From a virus, in the IMG/VR virus record IMGVR_UViG_3300024358_000407, positions 1 to 45,214 of that record: 45,214 bases of DNA; one strand, written 5' to 3'. Positions 24,704-32,478 of the stretch are shown piece after piece. Position numbers and translations under genes: made by a program. Positions within the stretch are counted from its first letter, which is position 1. Each line of letters starts with the position of its first letter. The notes under the pieces were generated by a model. The model was not told where the DNA came from. It made no database searches and saw nothing but the letters and a program-made list of their open reading frames with translations.

Positions 24704-25607
24704 TTATTTTTTCCTTAGTTAATGGGATATCCGCAGCACAGGTGCACCAGTCTCTTGTGCAAATAATTGGTTCAGAGGGAATAACAAACGTTCCTTGGTA
24801 TATGTTTCCTAAACTACCTCCAACACGACATGTAGCTCTATGAACTTCCCCGTCCCAATTTATCATAAGACTTTCTAATCCTGCATTACAAGACCACCCT
24901 TTAAAATTGTTTAATTTATTTTTTATAATATCGTTGCAATGAAAGAATACTGGTGTTCCGTCATTATTCTCAACCACGCAATCGGGTTTTACTGTAGAAT
25001 TTTTACTTAATATCCATTCTAGATCTTGACCATTATATCTGAGATCATCAAATACATTGTGATCACCTTCGGTCCATCTAATTCTTCTTACAGCATATTT
25101 TATTCCAATATCATCGAATTTCTTTACCACAGTTCTTACATGATCCATTTTTTCATGATGTGCCATTATATTAACAAAAAAATCTCTTTCGGTTGAGTCA
25201 TAAAACTTTAGTATCGTGTCGACTATTCTAGTCCAATTATATTCGAAATGTAAACTGAATACAAGATGGTTAAAAAACATCTCATTATCTAAATACCAAC
25301 GATAACCTCTAGTTCCGTTAGTTGTAACATTGACCCAAGAGATTTCTTTTCTTTTCATGTAATCGAACAATTCTTCGATATCCGGATGCACACAAGGTTC
25401 ACCTCCTGTTAGACTGATACGTAAAGGCTTTTCTAGTTCGCATAATTTATCTATGGTAGATTCTAATATGTTTATGTCAGTGTGCGGACTAAAATTATCA
25501 TGTATATTCGAAGGACAATAAGAACAATCGTAGTTACAACGCTTACCTAAATTCCATTCAACTTTTACCTTATCTTGATGTTCCCACAGACTAGCAATTT
25601 TACGCAT
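24696..25607 (-). CDS. Radical SAM protein (rSAM-6)
   Basis: A 303-residue protein. The start MRKIASLWEHQDK overlaps the upstream stop as ATGCGTAA and is preferred to a longer frame embedded in that gene. The cluster motif is KRCNYDCSYCPSNIHDN, the SAM-binding motif ISLTGGEPCVHPD, then VNVTTNGTRG. The C-terminal WSCNAGLESLMINWDGEVHR, ATC and ICTRDWCTCAAD form a SPASM/twitch-like region, shared with rSAM-1 and rSAM-2. Together with rSAM-7 and the amidinotransferase it lies in one minus-strand operon. The substrate is unknown. Confidence 0.9.
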   Translation of the reverse strand: MRKIASLWEHQDKVKVEWNLGKRCNYDCSYCPSNIHDNFSPHTDINILESTIDKLCELEKPLRISLTGGEPCVHPDIEELFDYMKRKEISWVNVTTNGTRGYRWYLDNEMFFNHLVFSLHFEYNWTRIVDTILKFYDSTERDFFVNIMAHHEKMDHVRTVVKKFDDIGIKYAVRRIRWTEGDHNVFDDLRYNGQDLEWILSKNSTVKPDCVVENNDGTPVFFHCNDIIKNKLNNFKGWSCNAGLESLMINWDGEVHRATCRVGGSLGNIYQGTFVIPSEPIICTRDWCTCAADIPLTKEKINV

Positions 25608-26859
25608 AAGGCTTAAACTCCGGAGTAACATCTGTGAAGCTTTGATTTCGAGTCTGATCCAATCTACGATTGAATTCCACACAGTCTGCCCACAAATGAC
25701 TCGAGTCGGTGGCTCGGAGATAATTTTGAACTCCTTGAATCTGTCCTTCTGTTATTTTTAACAGCTTAATATTATTCTTCAATGAGTTGAAGGTATGCAG
25801 ACGACTTTTCACTTCTTCTAATCTTTTGTAGGCAAGATCTTTCAGGGGTGTTGGCAATGTCTGAATAGAAAGAACATCGGGATACTTTACCATGTTGGTA
25901 TAAAATATAATTCCTAGGTCTTCTAGAAAATGTTCTATCATCTTATCTAGTATCAACACATTGCTAACCTGAACTGCTACTGCTCCTACAATTCGACTAA
26001 TATTGGGTATGGTTTGTATTTGTTTGATATTGTTTACAACTTCCGACCAACTGGCGTTACCTCGTATATATTCATAACTATCTCCGATACCGTCAATACT
26101 AACATTGACAGCTACTGATTTAAATTTAGGCCAGTATTCCCATACAGTTCTATTCTTCTTGCCCAACATAGTTAAGTTGGTTGCATACTTGATTTCAATT
26201 TGATGACCATACGGGGCCAGCATATCTAAAATTCTGTAGTGTTGCGGATCCATTAGGGGCTCGCCACCTGCGAATTCTACACGACGGAAATACGGTAAGT
26301 TCTTTTCTAAACTTGTCCACCAGTTTGGATTATCTTCAAATTTATCCAACAACGGTTTATCTTCTAGTCTATGTTCCTCTACAAGATCAAAAATAACCTT
26401 GCCTGAATCTTTGTAATACTCTTTTATTACATTCCAGTCATTCCAACTTGTGCTGTCTCCAGGATGACACATACGGCACTTGAGGTTACACAAATTGTTT
26501 AATTTTAGTTCCATTGTGGGTATTTCAAAGGGCATAGTGTAATCGTCGTTTAAGCGTGTTAGAGCATCTGGGTATAAGTTGACCCTAGCTTCAGGTATTA
26601 CACCGCTTATATGACGTTGTCGCAGGGATTCGACGCCTTGATCTTCTAGGCTAAAGCAGGGTTCGCACTCTGGAGGACGTTCGTTAGTAAGCACTGACTT
26701 ACGTATGCGTTTCATTGTGTCGTTATTCCACACTTCCTCTAGGGTTTCTTTCTGTATAAACCCAATAGGATGACTGCGGCAGCAGACTTGTATAGCACCA
26801 TCTTCTCTGGTCGCTAATCCAGTAAAGGGATGCATACAGAAAGTTTTACTGTTCTTCAT
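25600..26859 (-). CDS. Radical SAM protein with N-terminal twitch-like Cys cluster (rSAM-7)
   Basis: A 419-residue protein. The N-terminal cysteine region is FCMHPFTGLATREDGAIQVC with CR, then CEPCFSLED. The radical SAM motif LCNLKCRMCHPGDSTSWNDW and FAGGEPLMDPQHY follow. Then come KYATNLTML and VSIDGIGDSYEYIRGN. The order of segments is the same as in rSAM-5 (21272-22660), so the two are paralogues. The protein is 14 nt from overlap with the 2OG paralogue at 26846. Pairing of a rSAM with a 2OG enzyme recurs at both ends of this sub-region. Confidence 0.9.
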   Translation of the reverse strand: MKNSKTFCMHPFTGLATREDGAIQVCCRSHPIGFIQKETLEEVWNNDTMKRIRKSVLTNERPPECEPCFSLEDQGVESLRQRHISGVIPEARVNLYPDALTRLNDDYTMPFEIPTMELKLNNLCNLKCRMCHPGDSTSWNDWNVIKEYYKDSGKVIFDLVEEHRLEDKPLLDKFEDNPNWWTSLEKNLPYFRRVEFAGGEPLMDPQHYRILDMLAPYGHQIEIKYATNLTMLGKKNRTVWEYWPKFKSVAVNVSIDGIGDSYEYIRGNASWSEVVNNIKQIQTIPNISRIVGAVAVQVSNVLILDKMIEHFLEDLGIIFYTNMVKYPDVLSIQTLPTPLKDLAYKRLEEVKSRLHTFNSLKNNIKLLKITEGQIQGVQNYLRATDSSHLWADCVEFNRRLDQTRNQSFTDVTPEFKPYA

Positions 26860-27685
26860 AATAATATTCTAGATTATCCACACCTATGGTTTTTCTAAAA
26901 TCATCAGTAAACGCACCTTCGATTTTCATAGTTAAAGAAGAGAAGGGGATTCCTGTAAAGTTTCCATGCCAGTTATGATGATTATAAAATACAGAGTAAC
27001 CTTCTATCTCTGTTTGCTTAACTTCATCATTATCTGTATCGATTAGATAAAAAGGTCTGTCTAGATCAAATCTTATCCATATCATTTCTTGACGATGGGG
27101 GAATGTCTTAGGCATGTTTCCTTTTTCGTCTGGTAGGTAATTGAAATCTCTATGATACCCTAAAGGAATATAATGCTCATTCACAAATAGTGTTACTGTG
27201 CCTAATTTTTTAAAAGGAAGAGATTCTAGAACCTCAACTATCTTAGGATTTATTCCATCCATCCAATTATATGAATCCCATTCTTTATCTGTAAAAGTTA
27301 GAGCATCAGCAGAATACAATTTAAGGTCTGTAGCCCTTATTTGCATAATGTTATAAGGATCCCATGCCCGGTAACGTAGTTTGAGATATCTTACTAGCCC
27401 ATCATTATCTTGATTTTCTTCAAAGTAAGAAAGTTTTTGATCTAGATCTTTATCTGTTTGTCTTTCTATATTTGCTTTTTTTAATGTTAGATATAGTATA
27501 TCTTTTTCTCGAAATATACTAGGCATATTGTTAGGATCAAATCCGCCAATATGAAAAGTTCCAGTCCTAGCTTTTTCTAAGCGGCTGGAAAACAAAAAAT
27601 GAAAATCATCTTTTAGACTTAGTATCTTTTCGATATCTATATGCTTATCTAATTTTATAAAGTGATGACCGTTAATCGTTAACAT
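26846..27685 (-). CDS. Fe(II)/2OG oxygenase-like protein, copy B
   Basis: A 279-residue protein, start MLTINGHHFIKLDKHID chosen by analogy with copy A; a longer frame would overlap the QueC-like gene by 56 nt. H-x-D is in LGYHRDFNYL, then FPHRQEMIWIRFDLDRPFYL, the distal histidine in FYNHHNWHGNF, and KIEGAFTDDFRKTIGVDNLE at the C-terminus. It aligns segment by segment with copy A at 19976-20770. Divergence between copies is substantial in the N-terminal half, which suggests different substrates or partners. Confidence 0.75.
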   Translation of the reverse strand: MLTINGHHFIKLDKHIDIEKILSLKDDFHFLFSSRLEKARTGTFHIGGFDPNNMPSIFREKDILYLTLKKANIERQTDKDLDQKLSYFEENQDNDGLVRYLKLRYRAWDPYNIMQIRATDLKLYSADALTFTDKEWDSYNWMDGINPKIVEVLESLPFKKLGTVTLFVNEHYIPLGYHRDFNYLPDEKGNMPKTFPHRQEMIWIRFDLDRPFYLIDTDNDEVKQTEIEGYSVFYNHHNWHGNFTGIPFSSLTMKIEGAFTDDFRKTIGVDNLEYYYEEQ

Positions 27686-28403
27686 GTTGAGCCCATAGTC
27701 TTTCCTTGCACCAAAAACATTTTCCACATTCAGGAACGAAGCTGTTTGGAGTATATGTAGTGTAATCTATATTATCAAATGTTCCTTCGCAGCTTCTTGA
27801 TAAATTCCATAGATCTAAAATTTTTAAATTTTTATATTGTTTATATACCCAATCTTTTTCTACAAATCTAAAAGGATGTATTGCCCATGTATTCATGTGC
27901 TTCATTAGGTATAGATGTTTATTGCTTTCAGTTGGTTCTATGTCTCTTTCTGACATACCTTGGAAATCTACATTTCTTGGATTTCGCGTAACTGCATTGT
28001 AGTATGCTTCTATCTCGTATGTATGACAGGTATATTCTGCAAAGGCACGTTGTTGAATATTGTCTCCGCTGACTTGTTTGCCGTATTCGTCTACAAGAGA
28101 TGCTCCTATATTCGCATATTCTAACTCCGGAGCAATAAAGTTACTGTGCCTTTTAAAATTTGTATGATAAAATTTTTGGAATAGCCATCTGAATATTTTT
28201 TCAGCATCGTATTGCTGCCAAGGTTTAGTTTTCCAACATCTTATATTATTAACAATGTGTATAGTTGCAGATGAATCTTTATAAAGGTCGCAAATTATAT
28301 ATGCTAACAGAGCACTGTCGGCACCGCCACTGACTGCTATTCCTATGTTTTTCCAGGTTGGATCAAACGGTATCTCGACGCCGTCTATATTAGAATAATT
28401 CAT
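27672..28403 (-). CDS. QueC-like PP-loop ATPase
   Basis: A 243-residue protein. The ATP-binding PP-loop is GIAVSGGADSALLAY near residue 27. The C-terminal zinc-site pattern of QueC is recognisable as SRSCEGTF ... ECGKCFWCKER (four cysteines). QueC converts 7-carboxy-7-deazaguanine and ammonia to preQ0 using ATP; QueC-like proteins also act in other ligations and in defence systems. The middle differs from classical QueC, so the substrate may not be a deazaguanine. It overlaps the PLP-enzyme gene by 14 nt and the 2OG copy B gene by 14 nt. Confidence 0.75.
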   Translation of the reverse strand: MNYSNIDGVEIPFDPTWKNIGIAVSGGADSALLAYIICDLYKDSSATIHIVNNIRCWKTKPWQQYDAEKIFRWLFQKFYHTNFKRHSNFIAPELEYANIGASLVDEYGKQVSGDNIQQRAFAEYTCHTYEIEAYYNAVTRNPRNVDFQGMSERDIEPTESNKHLYLMKHMNTWAIHPFRFVEKDWVYKQYKNLKILDLWNLSRSCEGTFDNIDYTTYTPNSFVPECGKCFWCKERLWAQHVND

Positions 28404-29247
28404 TGTCTTCTAGATACCTTATTAAAGAGCTTACTCCTACAGGCGACCCATTTCGTAATGCGATATGAATAGAGTTAGTAGGAGTTAAATCGAAATCCTT
28501 ACATATTTTATTATAACGATTCTCGTGAGTATTCCACAAGTGATCGGGATTTAAATTTTTTAAAAAGTGATTCGCTACCATGATTGGAATTCGATTGTTC
28601 ATATGGAAATCATTCATGATAGATATGGAATCTGGTTCGAGAGATTTTGTCCATCTAATAGCAGTTCTATTCCAACCTAACCCTAAACCTTTAGATAAAC
28701 TAATGCCCACAGATACCACAGCAGGGTGATCAAAATTGAAACTAACAGCGCGGCTACACGTGATCCACGCTCCGTCGATGTGTATCGGAATATTTTTTTC
28801 CATACATTCATTTAAAATACTCTCCATGTGCGGATGTGGATCGCCAACTCCGGGAAACGGCATCGCTACGATTAAAGGAATATCTGGAATTAGGGAACCC
28901 ACATCCATAATAGACGCCAACCCCAGTCTTTCGTGATATCTATAATCATTTTTTAAAACTTGTATAGGACCTTTCATGTATAAGTTATCAATGAACTGTG
29001 TGCAACCTATACAAATATCTGATCTATAAAAACTATCAAACCCAGTCAACTGATTGAGATTTGATCTGCTTAACCATTCTTTAAAATTATTTTGAAAATC
29101 GATATACAATTGATCAGAGATATCTTTTTCTATATTTCCTTCTAACACCTCAGTTATTAATTGTTCGATCTTTTTGTCTGTAAGAGGCTTTGGTCTATCA
29201 ACTTCTAAATAAATTTCAGAGTATTCTTTAGCTGTTCTATCAGACAT
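28390..29247 (-). CDS. Compact fold-type I PLP-dependent enzyme
   Basis: A 285-residue protein. The cofactor region is visible as IPIHIDGAWITCSRAVSFNF (the aspartate that contacts the pyridine nitrogen) followed about 30 residues later by VGISLSKGLGLGWNRTAIRW (the Schiff-base lysine). This is the order of aminotransferases and decarboxylases of fold type I. It is about 100 residues shorter than typical family members, lacking part of the small domain, so it may be minimal or work with a partner. It is the first gene of the 23.1-29.2 kb operon, which includes QueC-like, 2OG, rSAM and amidinotransferase genes. Confidence 0.7.
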   Translation of the reverse strand: MSDRTAKEYSEIYLEVDRPKPLTDKKIEQLITEVLEGNIEKDISDQLYIDFQNNFKEWLSRSNLNQLTGFDSFYRSDICIGCTQFIDNLYMKGPIQVLKNDYRYHERLGLASIMDVGSLIPDIPLIVAMPFPGVGDPHPHMESILNECMEKNIPIHIDGAWITCSRAVSFNFDHPAVVSVGISLSKGLGLGWNRTAIRWTKSLEPDSISIMNDFHMNNRIPIMVANHFLKNLNPDHLWNTHENRYNKICKDFDLTPTNSIHIALRNGSPVGVSSLIRYLEDNELF

Positions 29248-29254
29248 ATAAATA
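29247..29254 (+). promoter_or_regulatory. T4-type late promoter octamer TATAAATA
   Basis: A perfect octamer on the plus strand, 24 nt before the ATG at 29278, in the 30-nt divergent gap. Placement fits a late -10 element with a short leader. Confidence 0.65.
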
Positions 29255-29277
29255 TTTCAACATAATATGAGTATTTA

Positions 29278-29949
29278 ATGTTAAAACAAACAGACAAAAT
29301 ATTTTCAATAGTGCCGTTAATTGAGCAGGTCAACAGTCTCCAATTTGATAAAAGGTTATCAATTAATAAACCATCGGGATCGTTTTTTGGAGATCCTTGG
29401 GAAACTTTGCCTGAATTTGAAAATACACCACTAGGGGAAGTTTTAAGTATTCTAGGTCCTATTGGAGAAGCTAGGTTGATGAGATTAACATCTGCAGAAA
29501 CTTACACAGCACACGGCGACCCCGATGACAGATATCATATAGCTATAATCACTAATCCTTATAGTTACATAATTGATCTAGGCGATTCTAAATTATACCA
29601 TCTGCCAGCCGACGGAAAGCTATGGATAATGGATACCTCTAAAATACATGTGGCCGCGAATTTTGGCGGTCGAGATAGAATACATCTTAATATAAGATTG
29701 TTATTACCAAAATTTGATCCTAATAAAAAACATGCTCGAATAAGGATCGAAGGCGGTGAGTTTGATTGGAAGCAGGAAAGCTATATTGAGATCATGCCCG
29801 AAATTAACAGATTGATCAAATCACATTATGTTACAGGATTTGATAGAGTGAATGATAGAGAATTATTACTTAATGTAGTTGATAATTCAATCATCGAACC
29901 GATAATTAAAAAATTAAAGTCTAAAGGATTTACTGTTAATCTTTCTTAA
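29278..29949 (+). CDS. AspH-like Fe(II)/2OG oxygenase, second copy
   Basis: A 223-residue protein. After an N-terminal domain, TYTAHGDPDDRYHIAIITN carries the H-x-D. LPADGKLWIMDTSKIHVAANFGGRDRIHLNI supplies the distal histidine and 2OG-binding arginine (read here in two parts: LPADGKLWIMDT and KIHVAANFGGRDRIHL). It belongs to the same broad AspH-type class as the 19281-19931 protein. It is alone on the plus strand with its own late promoter, and its 3' end overlaps the convergent rSAM-8 gene by 14 nt. Confidence 0.72.
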   Translation: MLKQTDKIFSIVPLIEQVNSLQFDKRLSINKPSGSFFGDPWETLPEFENTPLGEVLSILGPIGEARLMRLTSAETYTAHGDPDDRYHIAIITNPYSYIIDLGDSKLYHLPADGKLWIMDTSKIHVAANFGGRDRIHLNIRLLLPKFDPNKKHARIRIEGGEFDWKQESYIEIMPEINRLIKSHYVTGFDRVNDRELLLNVVDNSIIEPIIKKLKSKGFTVNLS

Positions 29950-31021
29950 CAGTGTGAGCATACAACGTATCATACAATGTTGTAGAACAGGTTTTTACAC
30001 AGGCTAAAGGTTTGTTTTCCGAATTCCATATATCGGGCAAACTGCTCCAGAGAGCATTATCTTTTAAAATTTCTAAAATATTTTTATTGTTTAAATTAGG
30101 TATTCCTAATTCCTTTAAAAATAATTTAGATTCTTGCACCATATAATTTCTTGCAGAAGTAAATGCAGAACCATCGTCTTTTTCTAATTCGTCAACATAA
30201 TCAAAACCTACCCAGCAGCAGGGTAAAAAGTTTCCGTGTGTGTCTACATAAACTTGATTTAATTTAATACATTCCGGTTCTATTACTGCATTCTTTTTCA
30301 TTGTTGATAAAAATGTTTTCGACCGAAGACTTTCTATATTAATTTTAAACTCTTGCTTCCACTCTGATGTTTTAGCAGACTTTAAATTATATTCAAAATT
30401 ACCATTTTTGTCTTGGACAGGAAATTCGTCTTTTCCGTAGAATCTCTTAGTAGTTTTGAAATTAACATGTTCGAATCCAATGTCTAATAAAAATTTTTCA
30501 AGGTCTCGAACACTGCTTTCGTTATGTTCAAAAACTAAACTATCTGCTCTTGCTGAACCGCCCTCGGATATAAAGGCCTTGGCATTTTCTATTATTTTGT
30601 CGAAATTAGTGCCTCTTCGATAAATTTCATGCTGTCCTTTAAAACCATCTATACCAAAAACAACCATTGAATTTTTTCCTAGAACCTTTGCAAGATTCTT
30701 CCACCAATCCGTAGATCTAGCACTGCCGTTGGTGTGCATTGCCAATCGAGTATCTTTGTTATGTTCTCTAATGTATCTGAAAATTTCTAAACAGTCCTGA
30801 GCTATAATAGGATCACCGTAATTACCGCAAGCATAAAAATTTGTCAGTTGTTTTATAAATTCAACAGGGAACCACGATTTAAATTTGTCTAAAGTAATTT
30901 CATCTAGTTTTAGATATTCTCGTTCAGCACCACCATAATAGTTTCTTGCACACATAGGACAACTAGCCTGGCATTTATTTGTTAGCTCTATGTGGACGCT
31001 TTTGATATTATTGGGATACAT
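29936..31021 (-). CDS. Radical SAM/SPASM protein (rSAM-8)
   Basis: A 361-residue protein. The cluster motif is IELTNKCQASCPMCARNYY near residue 13, YACGNYGDPIIAQD stands in place of G-G-E-P, and AMHTNGSARS follows. FGIDGFKGQHEIYRRGT is shared with rSAM-4. The C-terminal SPASM-like segment is VYVDTHGNFLPCCWVGFD with later CVKTC. It is the paralogue of the 15787-16827 protein. The gene overlaps the GNAT-like gene upstream by 14 nt. As in rSAM-4, the G-G-E-P to G-D-P change suggests a shared sub-family with its own substrate type. Confidence 0.88.
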   Translation of the reverse strand: MYPNNIKSVHIELTNKCQASCPMCARNYYGGAEREYLKLDEITLDKFKSWFPVEFIKQLTNFYACGNYGDPIIAQDCLEIFRYIREHNKDTRLAMHTNGSARSTDWWKNLAKVLGKNSMVVFGIDGFKGQHEIYRRGTNFDKIIENAKAFISEGGSARADSLVFEHNESSVRDLEKFLLDIGFEHVNFKTTKRFYGKDEFPVQDKNGNFEYNLKSAKTSEWKQEFKINIESLRSKTFLSTMKKNAVIEPECIKLNQVYVDTHGNFLPCCWVGFDYVDELEKDDGSAFTSARNYMVQESKLFLKELGIPNLNNKNILEILKDNALWSSLPDIWNSENKPLACVKTCSTTLYDTLYAHTVKKD

Positions 31022-31631
31022 TTTTAAACCTTTGTTCGTATTCTTGATACGATAGTGTCACAGGGTTCCAATCTAAAAATTTAAAATTTTCAGAATCTCT
31101 ATAAACGATATTTTGATAGCAGGACGGAACATCAGCTGAGCAAGTCTGAACTAATCGATCTACAGGTTGCCAATCAGGAGCCCATTTAAACCAGCTGTCT
31201 TTCCAAAATTTCCACCACCTTTGTTCTCCGCTATAAATTCTATTTCTCATTTGCATACTAACGAATAGAAGATTATATTTAAATCCCAATGAATTTTCCA
31301 TAGCGGTTAGAATATCATTGATCATTATTCCGTGATGATAGTTGAATTTTTTAGGGGATCTTACATAAGGAAAAGCATACATTCTATTAAATGCTCTTGC
31401 CACATTTGGAGTATATTCTTTTATACCACCAAACATCATTGGCCTACCGTCGTGATAATAGGCTATGAAAAATATTTTATGATCTGACACTTTACATCGA
31501 TTGGGTAGATAATTTTCTCTTAGCCAATTATCCTCTTCGAGACAGAGACTTCTAACTCTTTCCCATTCGTCATTTTCGTAATCAAATAACCATATTTTTA
31601 TTTCGGGAGTATTAACAGTAGTGTCAATCAT
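31008..31631 (-). CDS. GNAT-like acyltransferase
   Basis: A 207-residue protein. The segment KIFFIAYYHDGRPMMFGGIK looks like GNAT strands 2-4. HHGIMINDILTAMENSLGFK followed by YNLLFVSMQMRNRIY resembles the acetyl-CoA loop/helix and the following strand. The match is by pattern only and the acyl donor is unknown. It lies between the desaturase (4-nt overlap) and rSAM-8 (14-nt overlap), so the three genes form a short late operon from the promoter-like site at 32409-32416. Confidence 0.5.
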   Translation of the reverse strand: MIDTTVNTPEIKIWLFDYENDEWERVRSLCLEEDNWLRENYLPNRCKVSDHKIFFIAYYHDGRPMMFGGIKEYTPNVARAFNRMYAFPYVRSPKKFNYHHGIMINDILTAMENSLGFKYNLLFVSMQMRNRIYSGEQRWWKFWKDSWFKWAPDWQPVDRLVQTCSADVPSCYQNIVYRDSENFKFLDWNPVTLSYQEYEQRFKNVSQ

Positions 31632-32383
31632 CTTAATATTAAAAACTTTTCAATGACCCATGCCGGCGGATCAAACTCCCACCATTTATGACCATATCTG
31701 TAATCTCCAGGCCGTGCGTGATGGTGATTATGCCAACCTTCACCGGGCATCATGATTGCCGAGATCCAATTATTTGTAGAGGAATCTTTTGAGTTCCAGT
31801 GTCTATATCCCCAAAGATGTGTTAGGACTCCGATCGATGCGGCACCGTGGAAGCAACCAACTGCTGGTAATGCTAATAAAGAAAAACACAGATAGGGATT
31901 AATTAGAAAGACAACTATGTATAATAATATTTGAATCTTAAAATAGTTATTGTATATAAACCGATTATGTTTGTTGTTATACAAATCTTTACCCCATCTA
32001 GGAGAAAAATTTAATTTTGGGTATATTGTAAACCAAGATCTAAAGGATCCTATAATTCTAGGATTTTGAAAATCTTCTTCAGTGTCGGAGTAAGCATGAT
32101 GATGACGATGAGCGATGACCCACATGATAGAAGGACCTAATCCTGTCCATATAGTAATATACCTTAGAAAGATGTCTCTTAACGGGCCAGTCTTGAATGA
32201 TTTATGCGCCAGATACCTATGTAACGATATGCTGGCAAATATTTGACTGATATACATTAACACTAAACCAAGTATTAAGTATATCCAGGCCTGATTCAAA
32301 ATTATAAAATATAGACCAATAAAAAATGCTGCATGGCTAAAAGAATGCCAAATCCACATTTTTTTCTGCATAGAAAGATTCAT
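31628..32383 (-). CDS. Membrane fatty-acid (acyl-lipid/acyl-CoA) desaturase
   Basis: A 251-residue integral membrane protein. All three histidine boxes of the delta-9-type desaturases are present: HRYLAHKSFK, HRHHHAYSD and HNHHHARPGDYRYGHKWWEFD. Four hydrophobic stretches flank them (SHAAFFIGLYFIILNQAW, YLILGLVLMYISQIF, and LLYIVVFLINPYL onward). It introduces a cis double bond into an acyl chain using a di-iron centre, with electrons from a host donor. In a phage it could adjust host membrane lipids or produce an unsaturated acyl group for the cassette product. It starts the rightmost operon of the cassette. Confidence 0.95.
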   Translation of the reverse strand: MNLSMQKKMWIWHSFSHAAFFIGLYFIILNQAWIYLILGLVLMYISQIFASISLHRYLAHKSFKTGPLRDIFLRYITIWTGLGPSIMWVIAHRHHHAYSDTEEDFQNPRIIGSFRSWFTIYPKLNFSPRWGKDLYNNKHNRFIYNNYFKIQILLYIVVFLINPYLCFSLLALPAVGCFHGAASIGVLTHLWGYRHWNSKDSSTNNWISAIMMPGEGWHNHHHARPGDYRYGHKWWEFDPPAWVIEKFLILR

Positions 32384-32408
32384 CTTAACTCCAACAAATT
32401 AGACAAGT

Positions 32409-32416
32409 TATTTATG
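32409..32416 (-). promoter_or_regulatory. Near-consensus late promoter CATAAATA
   Basis: A 7/8 match to the T4 late octamer on the minus strand, 26 nt before the desaturase start and just downstream of a terminator. A GGAG lies about 6 nt before the ATG. Confidence 0.5.
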
Positions 32417-32435
32417 AGGTGATATTATAAAAAAT

Positions 32436-32460
32436 AAAAGGTCTGACTAGCAGACCTTTT
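32436..32460 (-). terminator. Factor-independent terminator
   Basis: A 10-bp stem AAAAGGTCTG/CAGACCTTTT with a 5-nt loop, followed on the minus strand by a T-rich tract. It lies 18 nt downstream of the tail-fibre stop codon and separates that gene from the cassette. Confidence 0.9.
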
Positions 32461-32478
32461 AATTGAAGTAAAATGTTT

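Noticed and set aside
2241-28403. Complete 7-deazaguanine DNA-modification pathway
   Set aside because: QueD and a QueC-like protein are 25 kb apart, and QueE, FolE and a DpdA-type transglycosylase are not seen in the window.
10303-32383. Cassette as a classic RiPP cluster
   Set aside because: No short ORF with a leader-core pattern was found among the gaps, which are nearly absent because genes overlap; the substrate therefore stays open.
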